64,000 nucleotides of DNA, taken from contig NZ_JAPFCC010000001.1 in NCBI RefSeq assembly GCF_025562715.2, positions 2,374,501-2,438,500 of the forward strand. Reading direction: 5' to 3'. The notes below the pieces were generated by a model, which was not told the origin of the DNA, did no database searches, and saw nothing but the letters and a program-made list of their open reading frames with translations. The position numbers and the translations under genes are program-made. This document shows, in pieces, positions 34,862 through 42,534 of the stretch (its first letter is position 1; each line of letters begins with the position of its first letter). This DNA comes from Endozoicomonas gorgoniicola (lineage in GTDB: Bacteria; Pseudomonadota; Gammaproteobacteria; Pseudomonadales; Endozoicomonadaceae).

Positions 34862-36409
34862 TTACTCCTGCTCAGCTTTCTGTTCAGCTTTTTCCAGAAG
34901 ACGTTCAGCGACGTCTTTCATGGCCTCAGCCACCAGTGTGCGAGCCTCTGTTCCGTCAAAACCGGTATCTTTGGCAATACCACGGTTTTTCTCGATCAGG
35001 GTCGAGATACCGTCAAACTGGTTGGTCATACGACCCAGGAACAGACTGCCCTTGCCCACTACCATAAAGTTATTGATGTCGCCGTTCAGGATGGCGTCAC
35101 GGCCGTGGCCCAGGTAAGGAACACCAGAGGGAATATGTCCCTGCGTCAGGGCATAGCCGGGAATGCCGTGCTGCTTCACAAACTCCATCAGCTGTTTGCG
35201 CTCCAGGTGGCCTTCTTTAACCGCCAGCGCCGCAATCATTTTGTAGTTGGCTTCAGGCACATCACCGGCACCGGCAGGCTTGGTGATTTCAGCGTTCTGC
35301 ATTTCGGTTGAGAAGCGGTCCACTTCAGGAATGGACATACCAACACGCTTCAGTGGCGCAGAGACCAGACTGGTGACAACAGCCTGTGGGGAAGAACCAG
35401 TACCGATGGTATGGCGACCAACGATGTCAGTGTTCACAATTGGGCTAACACCGTCGTTTTCGCTGATGATGGTGGCGAAACCAGCCAGAGCGTCTTCCAG
35501 AACCGGAACGTCTTTCTTCAGGTGATCACGGCCATTCATCGCCAGTTTAGCGACAGCGCCGCCAGCCACGACCATGACATTTTTAAATACGCCGGATTTA
35601 ACCAGGGCCGCCGCATGAACAATCGCGTGGGCAGGTGCCGCACAGAATCCACGCAGGTCACTGCCGGTAGCCGCTTCACAGCCAGCCAGCTCACCAATTG
35701 ACTTGGCGAAGTTACCGCCACCGCGCTGGTTAATATCACCGCAGGCTTCTTCAGAGCATTCAATGATATAATCGACTTTGGCAAGATCCATGCCCTGCTG
35801 TTTCAGGTGCAGCGCCGCCAGAACGCCGGACGCTTTAACGCTCAGGTTCTCCAGAATAATATGGGCACTGAGGTTTTCATCCTGATCGTGGGCCTGTTTC
35901 ACACAGCCAACCAGTTCACCATTCATGGTCAGCGGTTCAGCATGATGCGCTTCTACCAGGGCGTGCATTTCTGCGGTGTCCATGGCCGCCTTTTCGTCCA
36001 GGACGACATGGCTCAGCAGAGGGTGTCTGGACAGGCTGTTATTAGCCTGTTCAATAAATTCGGGGGTCAGTTTAACCAGATCAAAAACATCGGAGTGTTT
36101 CAGAAGGGCAAAAAACTCTTCCTGGGGCATGATTTCACCGAAACGTCCAAAACGTTCAGCATCTGCCATTGCATTTTGATACCAGGGCTTTGCAGTGTTA
36201 TCCAGTTGCTCGGGGGTCAGGTTCCCAATAAAGCACTGGTTCGCCGGATAGGCAACAACGTCTTTAAAAGGACGAAGTTTTTGTTTTAATTCAGACAGGT
36301 ATTCATGATCTTCAGCTTTTTTCGCAAAAACCTGATTAGAACCAAAGGGGATAAAATCAGGGGTATGGGCAAGTATATAACTTGCTCCCTTAATAACGGG
36401 GAAGTCCAC
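34862..36409 (-). CDS. grdC: Glycine reductase component C, alpha subunit (GrdC)
   Basis: A 515-residue subunit that, with GrdD, takes the carboxymethyl-selenoether from GrdA and releases acetyl phosphate. The N-terminus VIKGASYILAHTPDFIPFGSNQVF is typical. The middle has a KASIII-like segment (IIECSEEACGDINQRGGGNFAKSIGELAG, then GSDLRGFCAAPAHAIVHAAALVKSG, about 250-285). The start is GTG with CGGAG 9 bases upstream. Upstream lies a 209-base gap with strong hairpins separating it from grdA. Confidence 0.92.
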   Translation of the reverse strand: MDFPVIKGASYILAHTPDFIPFGSNQVFAKKAEDHEYLSELKQKLRPFKDVVAYPANQCFIGNLTPEQLDNTAKPWYQNAMADAERFGRFGEIMPQEEFFALLKHSDVFDLVKLTPEFIEQANNSLSRHPLLSHVVLDEKAAMDTAEMHALVEAHHAEPLTMNGELVGCVKQAHDQDENLSAHIILENLSVKASGVLAALHLKQQGMDLAKVDYIIECSEEACGDINQRGGGNFAKSIGELAGCEAATGSDLRGFCAAPAHAIVHAAALVKSGVFKNVMVVAGGAVAKLAMNGRDHLKKDVPVLEDALAGFATIISENDGVSPIVNTDIVGRHTIGTGSSPQAVVTSLVSAPLKRVGMSIPEVDRFSTEMQNAEITKPAGAGDVPEANYKMIAALAVKEGHLERKQLMEFVKQHGIPGYALTQGHIPSGVPYLGHGRDAILNGDINNFMVVGKGSLFLGRMTNQFDGISTLIEKNRGIAKDTGFDGTEARTLVAEAMKDVAERLLEKAEQKAEQE

Positions 36410-36432
36410 GGCAGAAACTCCGTCAGCCAGCC

Positions 36433-36571
36433 TCAGGAATTATTTCCTGAAAAAAGTTTAATTGGCTATATCGACTAACGCTTTCAAATCACGTCAGTCG
36501 ATATAACGACCCAACCCGTCATGTGCGAAATCAATTGCTGAAAGGACTGCTTTCTTAATTAAAGAAAGCAG
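36433..36571 (-). promoter_or_regulatory. Cluster of hairpins between grdA and grdC
   Basis: Three stems lie in this gap: CTGCTTTCTT/AAGAAAGCAG around a 5-base loop (36547-36571); TATATCGACT/AGTCGATATA (36467-36476 with 36496-36505); and TCAGGAA/TTCCTGA (about 36434-36449) near the grdC start. They could partly terminate or stabilise transcripts so that GrdA is made in excess. Confidence 0.5.
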
Positions 36572-36618
36572 AACCCGAAACTGCAACGACTGTTAATCGC
36601 ACAATACCGGGCCAATGG

Positions 36619-37086
36619 TTAGAGGAACTTACAGAATTGATTTCTGTACTCTCCCACTTCGTCGGTGATTTCATCAACCGGCATAACCATTTCCATCATT
36701 CCAACTTGCTCTTCGTAAACATCAGCGTCAACTTCATCCTTGATCTCTGTGTCTACAATATGGTGTACTCGAAGTCCCAACTGGACTCCGGCCAATGGTC
36801 CTGCAAAAGTCGGGTCGCCGTTAGTCACGGTTTCAGCTGCCAGGCCAGAGGCCTCGGCTTCTGCGCCGCCCAGAACAACAACAATGTTCTCTGCGCCGTG
36901 CTTATCGGTTAATTCCTTGACTCGCTTTTGATTTTCAAGATCCATTGCGCCTGCGGAAGTTCAGACGAAACACTCGGTAGTGCTGAACACAACTTCGGCA
37001 CCGGCAGTCTTTACACATTCTTCAATGGCAGGACCTGGTACGCCGTCGCGATCACCGAGTATTACGACTTTCTTACCTTGCAGCAT
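36619..37086 (-). CDS. grdA: Glycine reductase selenoprotein A (GrdA, Sec42)
   Basis: A 155-residue carrier that takes the carboxymethyl group on selenium. The ATG at 37084-37086 opens MLQGKKVVILGDRDGVPGPA and leads to ECFV-U-TSAGAMDLENQ, the invariant GrdA motif, with an in-frame TGA at 36961-36963 as codon 42. Cys39 and Sec42 form the redox pair reduced by thioredoxin. Downstream sequence (VVVLGGAEAEASGLAAETVTNGDPTFAGPLAGVQLG) is fully conserved. A caller that treats TGA as stop would start at an internal ATG (36945) and lose the active site. AGAGG lies about 10 bases upstream. Any SECIS here is weak: a bulged stem UCCGC/GC-GGA at 36957-36941. Confidence 0.95.
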
Positions 37087-37239
37087 GGTAAAAAACCTCT
37101 TAATCGTAATAAGTGATTAAATTAAATTACGTTTTCAAAAAAGAAAACACCCCTATTCAGTTAACCATTAATAATGAACAATCAACTTGATTTCATAACA
37201 ATTAATGGTTAACGAATTCTTTTCAAAAAGCCATCAATA

Positions 37240-37557
37240 TCAAATGTAACGCTTGATAGCTTCTTCAATTTGTTCAGCTTCCAGCTCTTCACCGCTCAGA
37301 TGTTCAATCTTTTCACCGTCTTTATAGAAAACGATGGAAGGAAGACCCATAACACCCTGACCCATAGCTACACGGCGGTTGCCTTTAATATTGAGTTTGG
37401 CAAATTTGATGTCGCTTTCGTAACGATCAGCCAACTCAATAACATCCGGCATCAATTCCATGCAGCGGCCACAGCTTTCACCCCAGAAATCAACCATGGC
37501 AACGCCCTGGTGCTCTTTGATTTCACTATCGAAGTTTTCTTTTCCCAGCTCGATCAT
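37240..37557 (-). CDS. trxA: Thioredoxin of the glycine reductase system
   Basis: A 105-residue thioredoxin with active site C29-G-R-C32 (FWGESCGRCMELMP) rather than the general WCGPC, a variation typical of thioredoxins tied to glycine reductase. The cis-Pro loop is GLPSIVFYKDG. GGGGAAA lies just before the ATG. It is 22 bases after trxB and before grdA. It should carry electrons from the TrxB-like reductase to the Cys/Sec pair of GrdA. Confidence 0.92.
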   Translation of the reverse strand: MIELGKENFDSEIKEHQGVAMVDFWGESCGRCMELMPDVIELADRYESDIKFAKLNIKGNRRVAMGQGVMGLPSIVFYKDGEKIEHLSGEELEAEQIEEAIKRYI

Positions 37558-37579
37558 TTTATTTCCCCAAGCAGGTTAT

Positions 37580-38785
37580 TTAAAATAATTCTTCTAATTT
37601 TTCCGCAGAAGGCGCTTCAATGCGTTTTAAAGCTTCACCGTCCCGGAAACGAATTACCGTTGGAATTTGGGTAATTTCGTAGCGATCCGCAATGTTTCGA
37701 CTTTTATAAGTATCGATGGTAACGACTTTCAAACTGTGTGCTTCAGCCCGGGTTTCCAGTTGCGACATCAATTCAAGACTTTGCTTGTCCAGAGGATTCC
37801 AGAAAGCCACCAGCCGGTCTTCTTTCGCTTCCAGAACTGAATGGCTCCAGTGTTCTTCTTCGGCAATGTAGCGCTCGGCGGCAACAGCGGCAATGGCACC
37901 ATCTCCGGCAGCCGTTACTACCTGTCTCAGCCATTTATCGTTGACATCACCCGCTCCGAAGACACCCGGCATACTGGTGCCCATTTTATCGTCGACTTTG
38001 ATGTAGCCACGATTCAGTTCAACAGCACCTTCGAGGAAGTCGGTGTTCGGCACAGTGCCAACAAACATGAATACACCGTCGGTGTCGTGTTCAGTAATTT
38101 CACCGGTCTTCAGGTTCTTGATACGAACACCGTTGACCAGCTCATCGCCACAGATTTCTTCAACGGTAGAGTTCCAGATGAAGCTAATCTTGTCGTTAGC
38201 CAGCGCCTGTTCCTGGGCAGTACGGTCGGCATCCATAGTGCCTTCGTCGTGCAGTACGACCATGCGGACACTGTTGACGAATTTAGTCAGGAAAACGGAT
38301 TCTTCAACGGCGGTGTTACCACTGCCTACAACGATAATATCCAGGTCTTCAAAGAACTCTGCATCACAGGTCGCGCAGTAAGCAACGCCTTTAGCGGTGA
38401 ATTCTCTTTCACCTTTAATGCCCAGAATTCTTGGGTTAGCACCGGTTGCAACAATAACAGACTTAGCCTGATAAACAGTGCCGTCTTTGGTGGTCACGTC
38501 TTTAGTGAAGCCATCCTCAGCCATTTTCAGGCCGCTGACCATACCACGCTGAAATTCGACACCAAACTTATCGCAGTGCTCTCTGAATTTATCCATCAGA
38601 GCCGGGCCAGTGGACTCAACGATACCGGGATAATTTTCCAGCTCGTTGGTTTTAGCACATTGGCCACCGGTTCTGGCGCTCCCCTCGAGCACCAGAGTTT
38701 TCATCTTCCCCCGTCCACAGTAAACCCCTGCAGACAAACCACCGGCACCACCGCCGATGATTAGTACATCATAAACTTCTGACAC
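37580..38785 (-). CDS. trxB: Thioredoxin reductase with fused thioredoxin-like tail
   Basis: A 401-residue flavoprotein. The first 310 residues are a standard low-molecular-weight thioredoxin reductase: FAD loop IIGGGAGGLSAGVY (about 9-22), redox CATC at 137-140, NADPH loop VVGSGNTAVEES (about 152-163), and GVFGAGDVND near 285. Residues about 315-401 add a thioredoxin-fold segment (RLVAFWNPLDKQSLELM ... IPTVIRFRDGEAL) that lacks the CxxC pair, so it may be a docking module. The start is GTG at 38783-38785. It heads the operon; electrons come from NADPH. Confidence 0.93.
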   Translation of the reverse strand: MSEVYDVLIIGGGAGGLSAGVYCGRGKMKTLVLEGSARTGGQCAKTNELENYPGIVESTGPALMDKFREHCDKFGVEFQRGMVSGLKMAEDGFTKDVTTKDGTVYQAKSVIVATGANPRILGIKGEREFTAKGVAYCATCDAEFFEDLDIIVVGSGNTAVEESVFLTKFVNSVRMVVLHDEGTMDADRTAQEQALANDKISFIWNSTVEEICGDELVNGVRIKNLKTGEITEHDTDGVFMFVGTVPNTDFLEGAVELNRGYIKVDDKMGTSMPGVFGAGDVNDKWLRQVVTAAGDGAIAAVAAERYIAEEEHWSHSVLEAKEDRLVAFWNPLDKQSLELMSQLETRAEAHSLKVVTIDTYKSRNIADRYEITQIPTVIRFRDGEALKRIEAPSAEKLEELF

Positions 38786-38991
38786 GGCATTTCACCCATT
38801 ATTTTTTTGTTTGCAGAGGCTGCGTGAAAAGCAACCTTTAACAAAAAATATCAGTTTCATGTATGAACTGTTTCTGGAGACCAGCAGATGCCACAACCCT
38901 GCAAACGACTTAAAGTATCAGGAGCCTGCAAAGCTATTTCGACCAGTTCCGAAGTTGGTGGACATAATGCGATGACTGTCGTCTTTATGTA

Positions 38992-39005
38992 TTGATCTGA
39001 AACAA
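38992..39005. promoter_or_regulatory. FNR-like site upstream of the glycine reductase operon
   Basis: TTGATCTGAAACAA matches TTGAT-N4-ATCAA at nine of ten positions, about 207 bases upstream of trxB. Oxygen control would suit glycine reductase, but one imperfect match is weak. The rest of 38786-39287 and 39343-39682 shows no gene I can support. Confidence 0.3.
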
Positions 39006-39287
39006 TATTTCGAATTGGAAACTAAATTTTCATTTAAAAACAGAGACAGCCAACAGGTATCGTTCATCTCCTGTGACTTCCCTCAGCCAAAGAGGCTGTC
39101 GCAAAAGGGCGGAATACCAGGACATCCATTGACTCGGATTTACTTGAGCATACGCAGAACCTGAACATCAATATATCATCTGCCGCTGAGAAGGCGTGAA
39201 GGCCGAAGTGCGAAGTATTGGATTGCAGCAATATCAGAATTACATTGCTATGTCAGTTAGACGGGAGGTTTAGGGTATATCGCTGTT

Positions 39288-39342
39288 CGTAGCCCGTAGC
39301 CCGTGGCCCGTGGCCCGTAGCCCGTAGCCCGTAGCCCGTAGA
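39288..39342 (+). repeat. A-type heptamer repeat cluster (copy 2)
   Basis: CGTAGCC/CGTGGCC heptamers are tandemly repeated about eight times (CCCGTAG with CCCGTGG variants). This lies in the non-coding 897-base gap between trxB and the DUF2279-like gene. Confidence 0.85.
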
Positions 39343-39682
39343 CCCCATGGTGTTGTATTTAGGCTGTCAAAAAAATATCCGAAAATCATCGGGCTTTCGG
39401 GTTTTGTTGGTTCTTCTGTAAAAAAGTCATCACGCCTTAACCGTTCGTGAGTGAAAATCTGCGGTTTATCCCGTCTGGTCTTTAGTTGATTAACTCCGGG
39501 GCGATTCGCCCATATTCTTTTCTACACTGATTTCCTGAGCGAAGGAGATTTTGCTGTTCTTCCTGATGTTTCGGTTTCAGTTGTACCGTTCACCGTGAAT
39601 TCATTGTTGCCCCTCGTGTTTGATGGCCAGGAAGGTCCGTGCGAGTGGTTAGCTGAATTCAAGCTGTTTAGCTGAAACAAGG

Positions 39683-40243
39683 ATGTTAACCATGAAGTCT
39701 GAAATCATATGGAATTGCCCTGCCCTTCCAGAGAGCACTGGCCAGAAACTAAAACAAGCCCTTCTGTTTTCTGCCCTGCTGCTTGCTGCCCTAACAGGCT
39801 CCTCCAGCACTTATGCCGACAATCAACCGACCGGGAATGCTTATGAGAGTTATAAGCACAGCAGGTGGTGGATCGCCGGTATCAGTGCCGCCAGCATTGC
39901 CGGTATGACCAGTAACACGTTTGCTGAAGACAAGAAGCGGCACTTTAGTATCTCCATTGCCCTTGGAGCTGCCAGTGAATTTGGTCTGCGCAAACTAAAG
40001 GTTGCCAGTGATTCCCGCTGGAAGCGTATTGCCCTGGCTACCGGGGCTGGACTGGTGCCCGGCATTATAAAAGAAATGACAGATGACCGGTTTGATAAGG
40101 AAGACCTGCTGGCTGATGTGATTGGCAGTTTTACCGGTGCGCTGCTGTCGGACCTGGTTCAGGGGCCGGTGGACACCGGGCCGCAGTATGGTGTTGTGGT
40201 TGGGGTCGATAAGGTTGGGCTGGCTGTCAATTATCCTTTTTGA
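39683..40243 (+). CDS. DUF2279/YfiM-like membrane-associated protein
   Basis: A 186-residue protein with an N-terminal hydrophobic export segment (LLFSALLLAALTGSSSTYA, about 27-45). The pattern DKKRHFSISIALGAASEFGLRKL, then GLVPGIIKEMTDDRFDKEDLLADVIGSFTGALLSDL resembles the DUF2279/YfiM group (D-K-x-x-H-F ... G-x-x-K-E ... D-x-x-A-D-x-x-G). No enzymatic function is known for the group. It lies just upstream of the polysaccharide locus on the same strand, 449 bases before wza. A second in-frame ATG three codons on has AAGG at a wide spacing. Confidence 0.6.
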   Translation: MLTMKSEIIWNCPALPESTGQKLKQALLFSALLLAALTGSSSTYADNQPTGNAYESYKHSRWWIAGISAASIAGMTSNTFAEDKKRHFSISIALGAASEFGLRKLKVASDSRWKRIALATGAGLVPGIIKEMTDDRFDKEDLLADVIGSFTGALLSDLVQGPVDTGPQYGVVVGVDKVGLAVNYPF

Positions 40244-40643
40244 TCTCAGCTGTGAACCTTTTACAGGACAGTTGTCAGTTATCAGGAAGCCCTGGCTGAT
40301 AACTGTCCTTATTTTTCTGCAGTCGTTTTTTCTATAGAGGATGCTTTTTATAGCATATTTCTATACGACCAAAACTGTATATACACTTATAATACCACTG
40401 CGTGCACTAAGTTCTTTTTGCCTGCTGTTATGGTATTGTACGCCTCGCAATTATTAGCCTGAAATTCAGATTCTCTTTCTTCCTGCCAAGTAAAGAAACC
40501 ATCTGACAGAGAAGCCTTTCTGACACCTTGTCAGTTCCAGTGATTGCAATTAAACCCTGATAAAGTGTCGGACACATCGCAGTGGCGAGAGTCTGAGCGT
40601 CGGCACTTCAAACCTGTGTTGCGGTAATCACCTGTGTCCGACG

Positions 40644-40654
40644 GGCGGTAGCGT
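40644..40654 (+). promoter_or_regulatory. ops element (RfaH recruitment site) upstream of wza
   Basis: GGCGGTAGCGT matches the operon polarity suppressor core found in JUMPstart leaders, 38 bases before the wza start. In the transcribed strand it pauses RNA polymerase and loads RfaH, allowing long polysaccharide operons to be read through. The surrounding leader (40244-40692) holds no gene. Confidence 0.8.
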
Positions 40655-40692
40655 AGCTTCTGAACATAAAACTGCTTACTGAAACTAATTCC

Positions 40693-41814
40693 ATGAAACT
40701 GTCTGAAACGTTAAAGGGTCTCGGCCTGGCGGCTGGTTCACTGTTTATTACTGGCTGCGTACTGGCTCCCGGTGCGGATCTTACACCCAGCGCAAAAAGC
40801 GAACTGTATGACCTGGTCAGTATTAATGAACAGGTAGTCAATGCCGAGCCAGTCAAGCGCATTAATTACAATACCTTTGAGGCGCAGTCCGATCGACCCT
40901 ATCAGTACTATGTCGGGCCACACGATATTCTGAGCATCCGGGTGTGGAACAACCCCGACCTGTCAACTAACCAGCAGGTAATGACCTCGCCGTTCTCAGC
41001 AAAGTCAAGCACAATAAAAGATTCCAGTGAGCTGATTCGTCAGCGCCAGCAGGTGACACCCGAAGGTGTTGAGGTTCAGGCTAACGGCATGATCTTTTAT
41101 CCGTTCGCCGGTGAAGTGAAAGCAGCAGGCCGAACCGTCAGTGAAATACGACTTGAGCTGACCCGCAAGTTGGCGAAGTACGTGGTTGATCCACAAGTCA
41201 GTGTTCGTGTACAAAGTTTCAACAGCCAGAAAGCCCAGGTGCTGGGTGAAGTGAAGTTTCCACGACCAGTGCCCATTACCAGTACACCGTTGCGGGTGCT
41301 GGATGCCATTGCCCTGGCGCAGGGGCTGAATGATTCCGCTGACAAGGCCGAGGCCACACTGGTAAGAGGCAGTGAGCGTGTCATTATCGATATGGCCAAG
41401 CTGCTGGACGGCGACATGGCTCAGAACCACCTGATGCACAGTGGCGATGTACTAAATATTGACAACAACCGTTACCGTCAAATTGTAATCCTTGGTGAAG
41501 TGAACAAGCCGGTTGCCATGCCTTACGACCGTCGGGGCATGAGCCTTAACGATGCACTGGTGGCGGCCAGTGGTATCAGCCAGGCTTACTCAAACGCCAA
41601 AGGGGTTTATGTGTTGCGTAATCGCTCCGAAGGCAGCAAGCCAACGATCTATCAGCTGAATATGCAAAACGCCAGCTCACTGTTGCTGGCTGACCGCTTC
41701 CCGCTTAAGGCAAGGGATGTCGTCTATGTCGATACCGCAGGCGTTACCCGCTGGAATCGTGTGATTAACCAGATTCTGCCTACTACTAACGCTATTAATC
41801 GGTTTGATAAATAA
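40693..41814 (+). CDS. wza: Polysaccharide export outer-membrane lipoprotein Wza
   Basis: A 373-residue lipoprotein with a lipobox (LFITGC, Cys22) that forms the outer-membrane export channel. The polysaccharide-biosynthesis/export domain has YQYYVGPHDILSIRVWNNPDLS (about 70-92), the variable segment, then MIFYPFAGEVKAAGRTVSEIRLELTRKLAKYVVDPQVSVRV (about 136-176). SLBB-type repeats follow (KAQVLGEVKFPRPVPITSTPLRVLDAIALAQGLND and IVILGEVNKPVAMPYDRRGMSLNDALVAASG). The C-terminal amphipathic helix (WNRVINQILPTTNAINRF) would line the channel mouth. First gene of the capsule/O-antigen locus, right behind the ops site. Confidence 0.95.
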   Translation: MKLSETLKGLGLAAGSLFITGCVLAPGADLTPSAKSELYDLVSINEQVVNAEPVKRINYNTFEAQSDRPYQYYVGPHDILSIRVWNNPDLSTNQQVMTSPFSAKSSTIKDSSELIRQRQQVTPEGVEVQANGMIFYPFAGEVKAAGRTVSEIRLELTRKLAKYVVDPQVSVRVQSFNSQKAQVLGEVKFPRPVPITSTPLRVLDAIALAQGLNDSADKAEATLVRGSERVIIDMAKLLDGDMAQNHLMHSGDVLNIDNNRYRQIVILGEVNKPVAMPYDRRGMSLNDALVAASGISQAYSNAKGVYVLRNRSEGSKPTIYQLNMQNASSLLLADRFPLKARDVVYVDTAGVTRWNRVINQILPTTNAINRFDK

Positions 41815-41835
41815 CAGCGGCCGCAGGCCGCTTTC

Positions 41836-42007
41836 CGTAGCCCGATGTACGATGCCCGATGCCCGTAGCCCGTAGCCCGATGCCCGATGTACGATGCCTG
41901 ATGTTGATTGATGGTTTTATGAACAGCTAAAAACGGGATACGGGATACGGGATACGGACCTCGGACAGCGGAAGACGAAAAGCGAAAAGCGAAAAGCGAA
42001 AAGCGAA
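41836..42007 (+). repeat. A-type heptamer repeat cluster (copy 3)
   Basis: Tandem CCCGTAG/CCCGATG/TACGATG heptamers (41836-41905) are followed by GGGATAC repeats and then five GCGAAAA heptamers running up to 6 bases before the wzb start. The whole wza-wzb gap is made of these. No Shine-Dalgarno sequence for wzb remains. Confidence 0.88.
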
Positions 42008-42012
42008 AAAAC

Positions 42013-42465
42013 ATGTTCAAAAAAATCCTAATAGTCTGCATCGGCAACATCTGCCGCAGTCCGACAGCCGAATATCTGCTTAAACAAAAACTCAAAGAAC
42101 TGGGTAAAACAGTCAGTGTGCAATCCGCTGGGCTTGGGGCTCTGGTGGGTAAGCCTGCCGCAGAACCGGCTCAACAGCTGGCTGCGCACCACGGAGTTGA
42201 CCTTACACCGCACATTGCCCGACAACTGACATCTGAAATGATTCACGAACATGACCTGATACTGGTGATGGAAGAGAATCACATAAAGGGCTGTGAACGC
42301 ATTACACCGGCAGCCAGGGGGAAGACCCATCTGCTGGGGCGCTGGAATAATGGTGTCGAGATTCCTGATCCGTATCGGAAAGGGGAAGCGGCTTATGAGC
42401 TGGCTTATGGGTTGATTGAGCAGTCTGTGGGGGAGTGGGTTGATCGGGTTTTTCGTAGTTCGTAG
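42013..42465 (+). CDS. wzb: Low-molecular-weight protein-tyrosine phosphatase Wzb
   Basis: A 150-residue phosphatase that removes phosphate from the Tyr cluster of Wzc. The P-loop is CIGNICRSPTAE (Cys9, Arg15) and the general acid lies in IPDPYRK (about 117). The last residues (FRSS, stop) are encoded by the first bases of the next heptamer repeat cluster, so its C-terminus may be set by the repeat. No ribosome site is visible because the repeat cluster abuts the ATG. Confidence 0.94.
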   Translation: MFKKILIVCIGNICRSPTAEYLLKQKLKELGKTVSVQSAGLGALVGKPAAEPAQQLAAHHGVDLTPHIARQLTSEMIHEHDLILVMEENHIKGCERITPAARGKTHLLGRWNNGVEIPDPYRKGEAAYELAYGLIEQSVGEWVDRVFRSS

Positions 42466-42496
42466 TCCGATATCCGTAGCCCGTAGCCCGTAGCCG
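42454..42496 (+). repeat. A-type heptamer repeat cluster (copy 4)
   Basis: CGTAGTT, CGTAGTC, CGATATC then CGTAGCC heptamers, overlapping the last four codons of wzb. It fills most of the wzb-wzc gap. Confidence 0.82.
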
Positions 42497-42534
42497 CTTT
42501 TGGTTTTTCTTTTTTTAATTTGTAGCTTTTTTTT

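Noticed and set aside
36619..36945. grdA starting at the internal ATG 36945
   Set aside because: That start loses the conserved N-terminus and the Cys/Sec pair. Reading TGA as Sec restores the complete protein from 37086.
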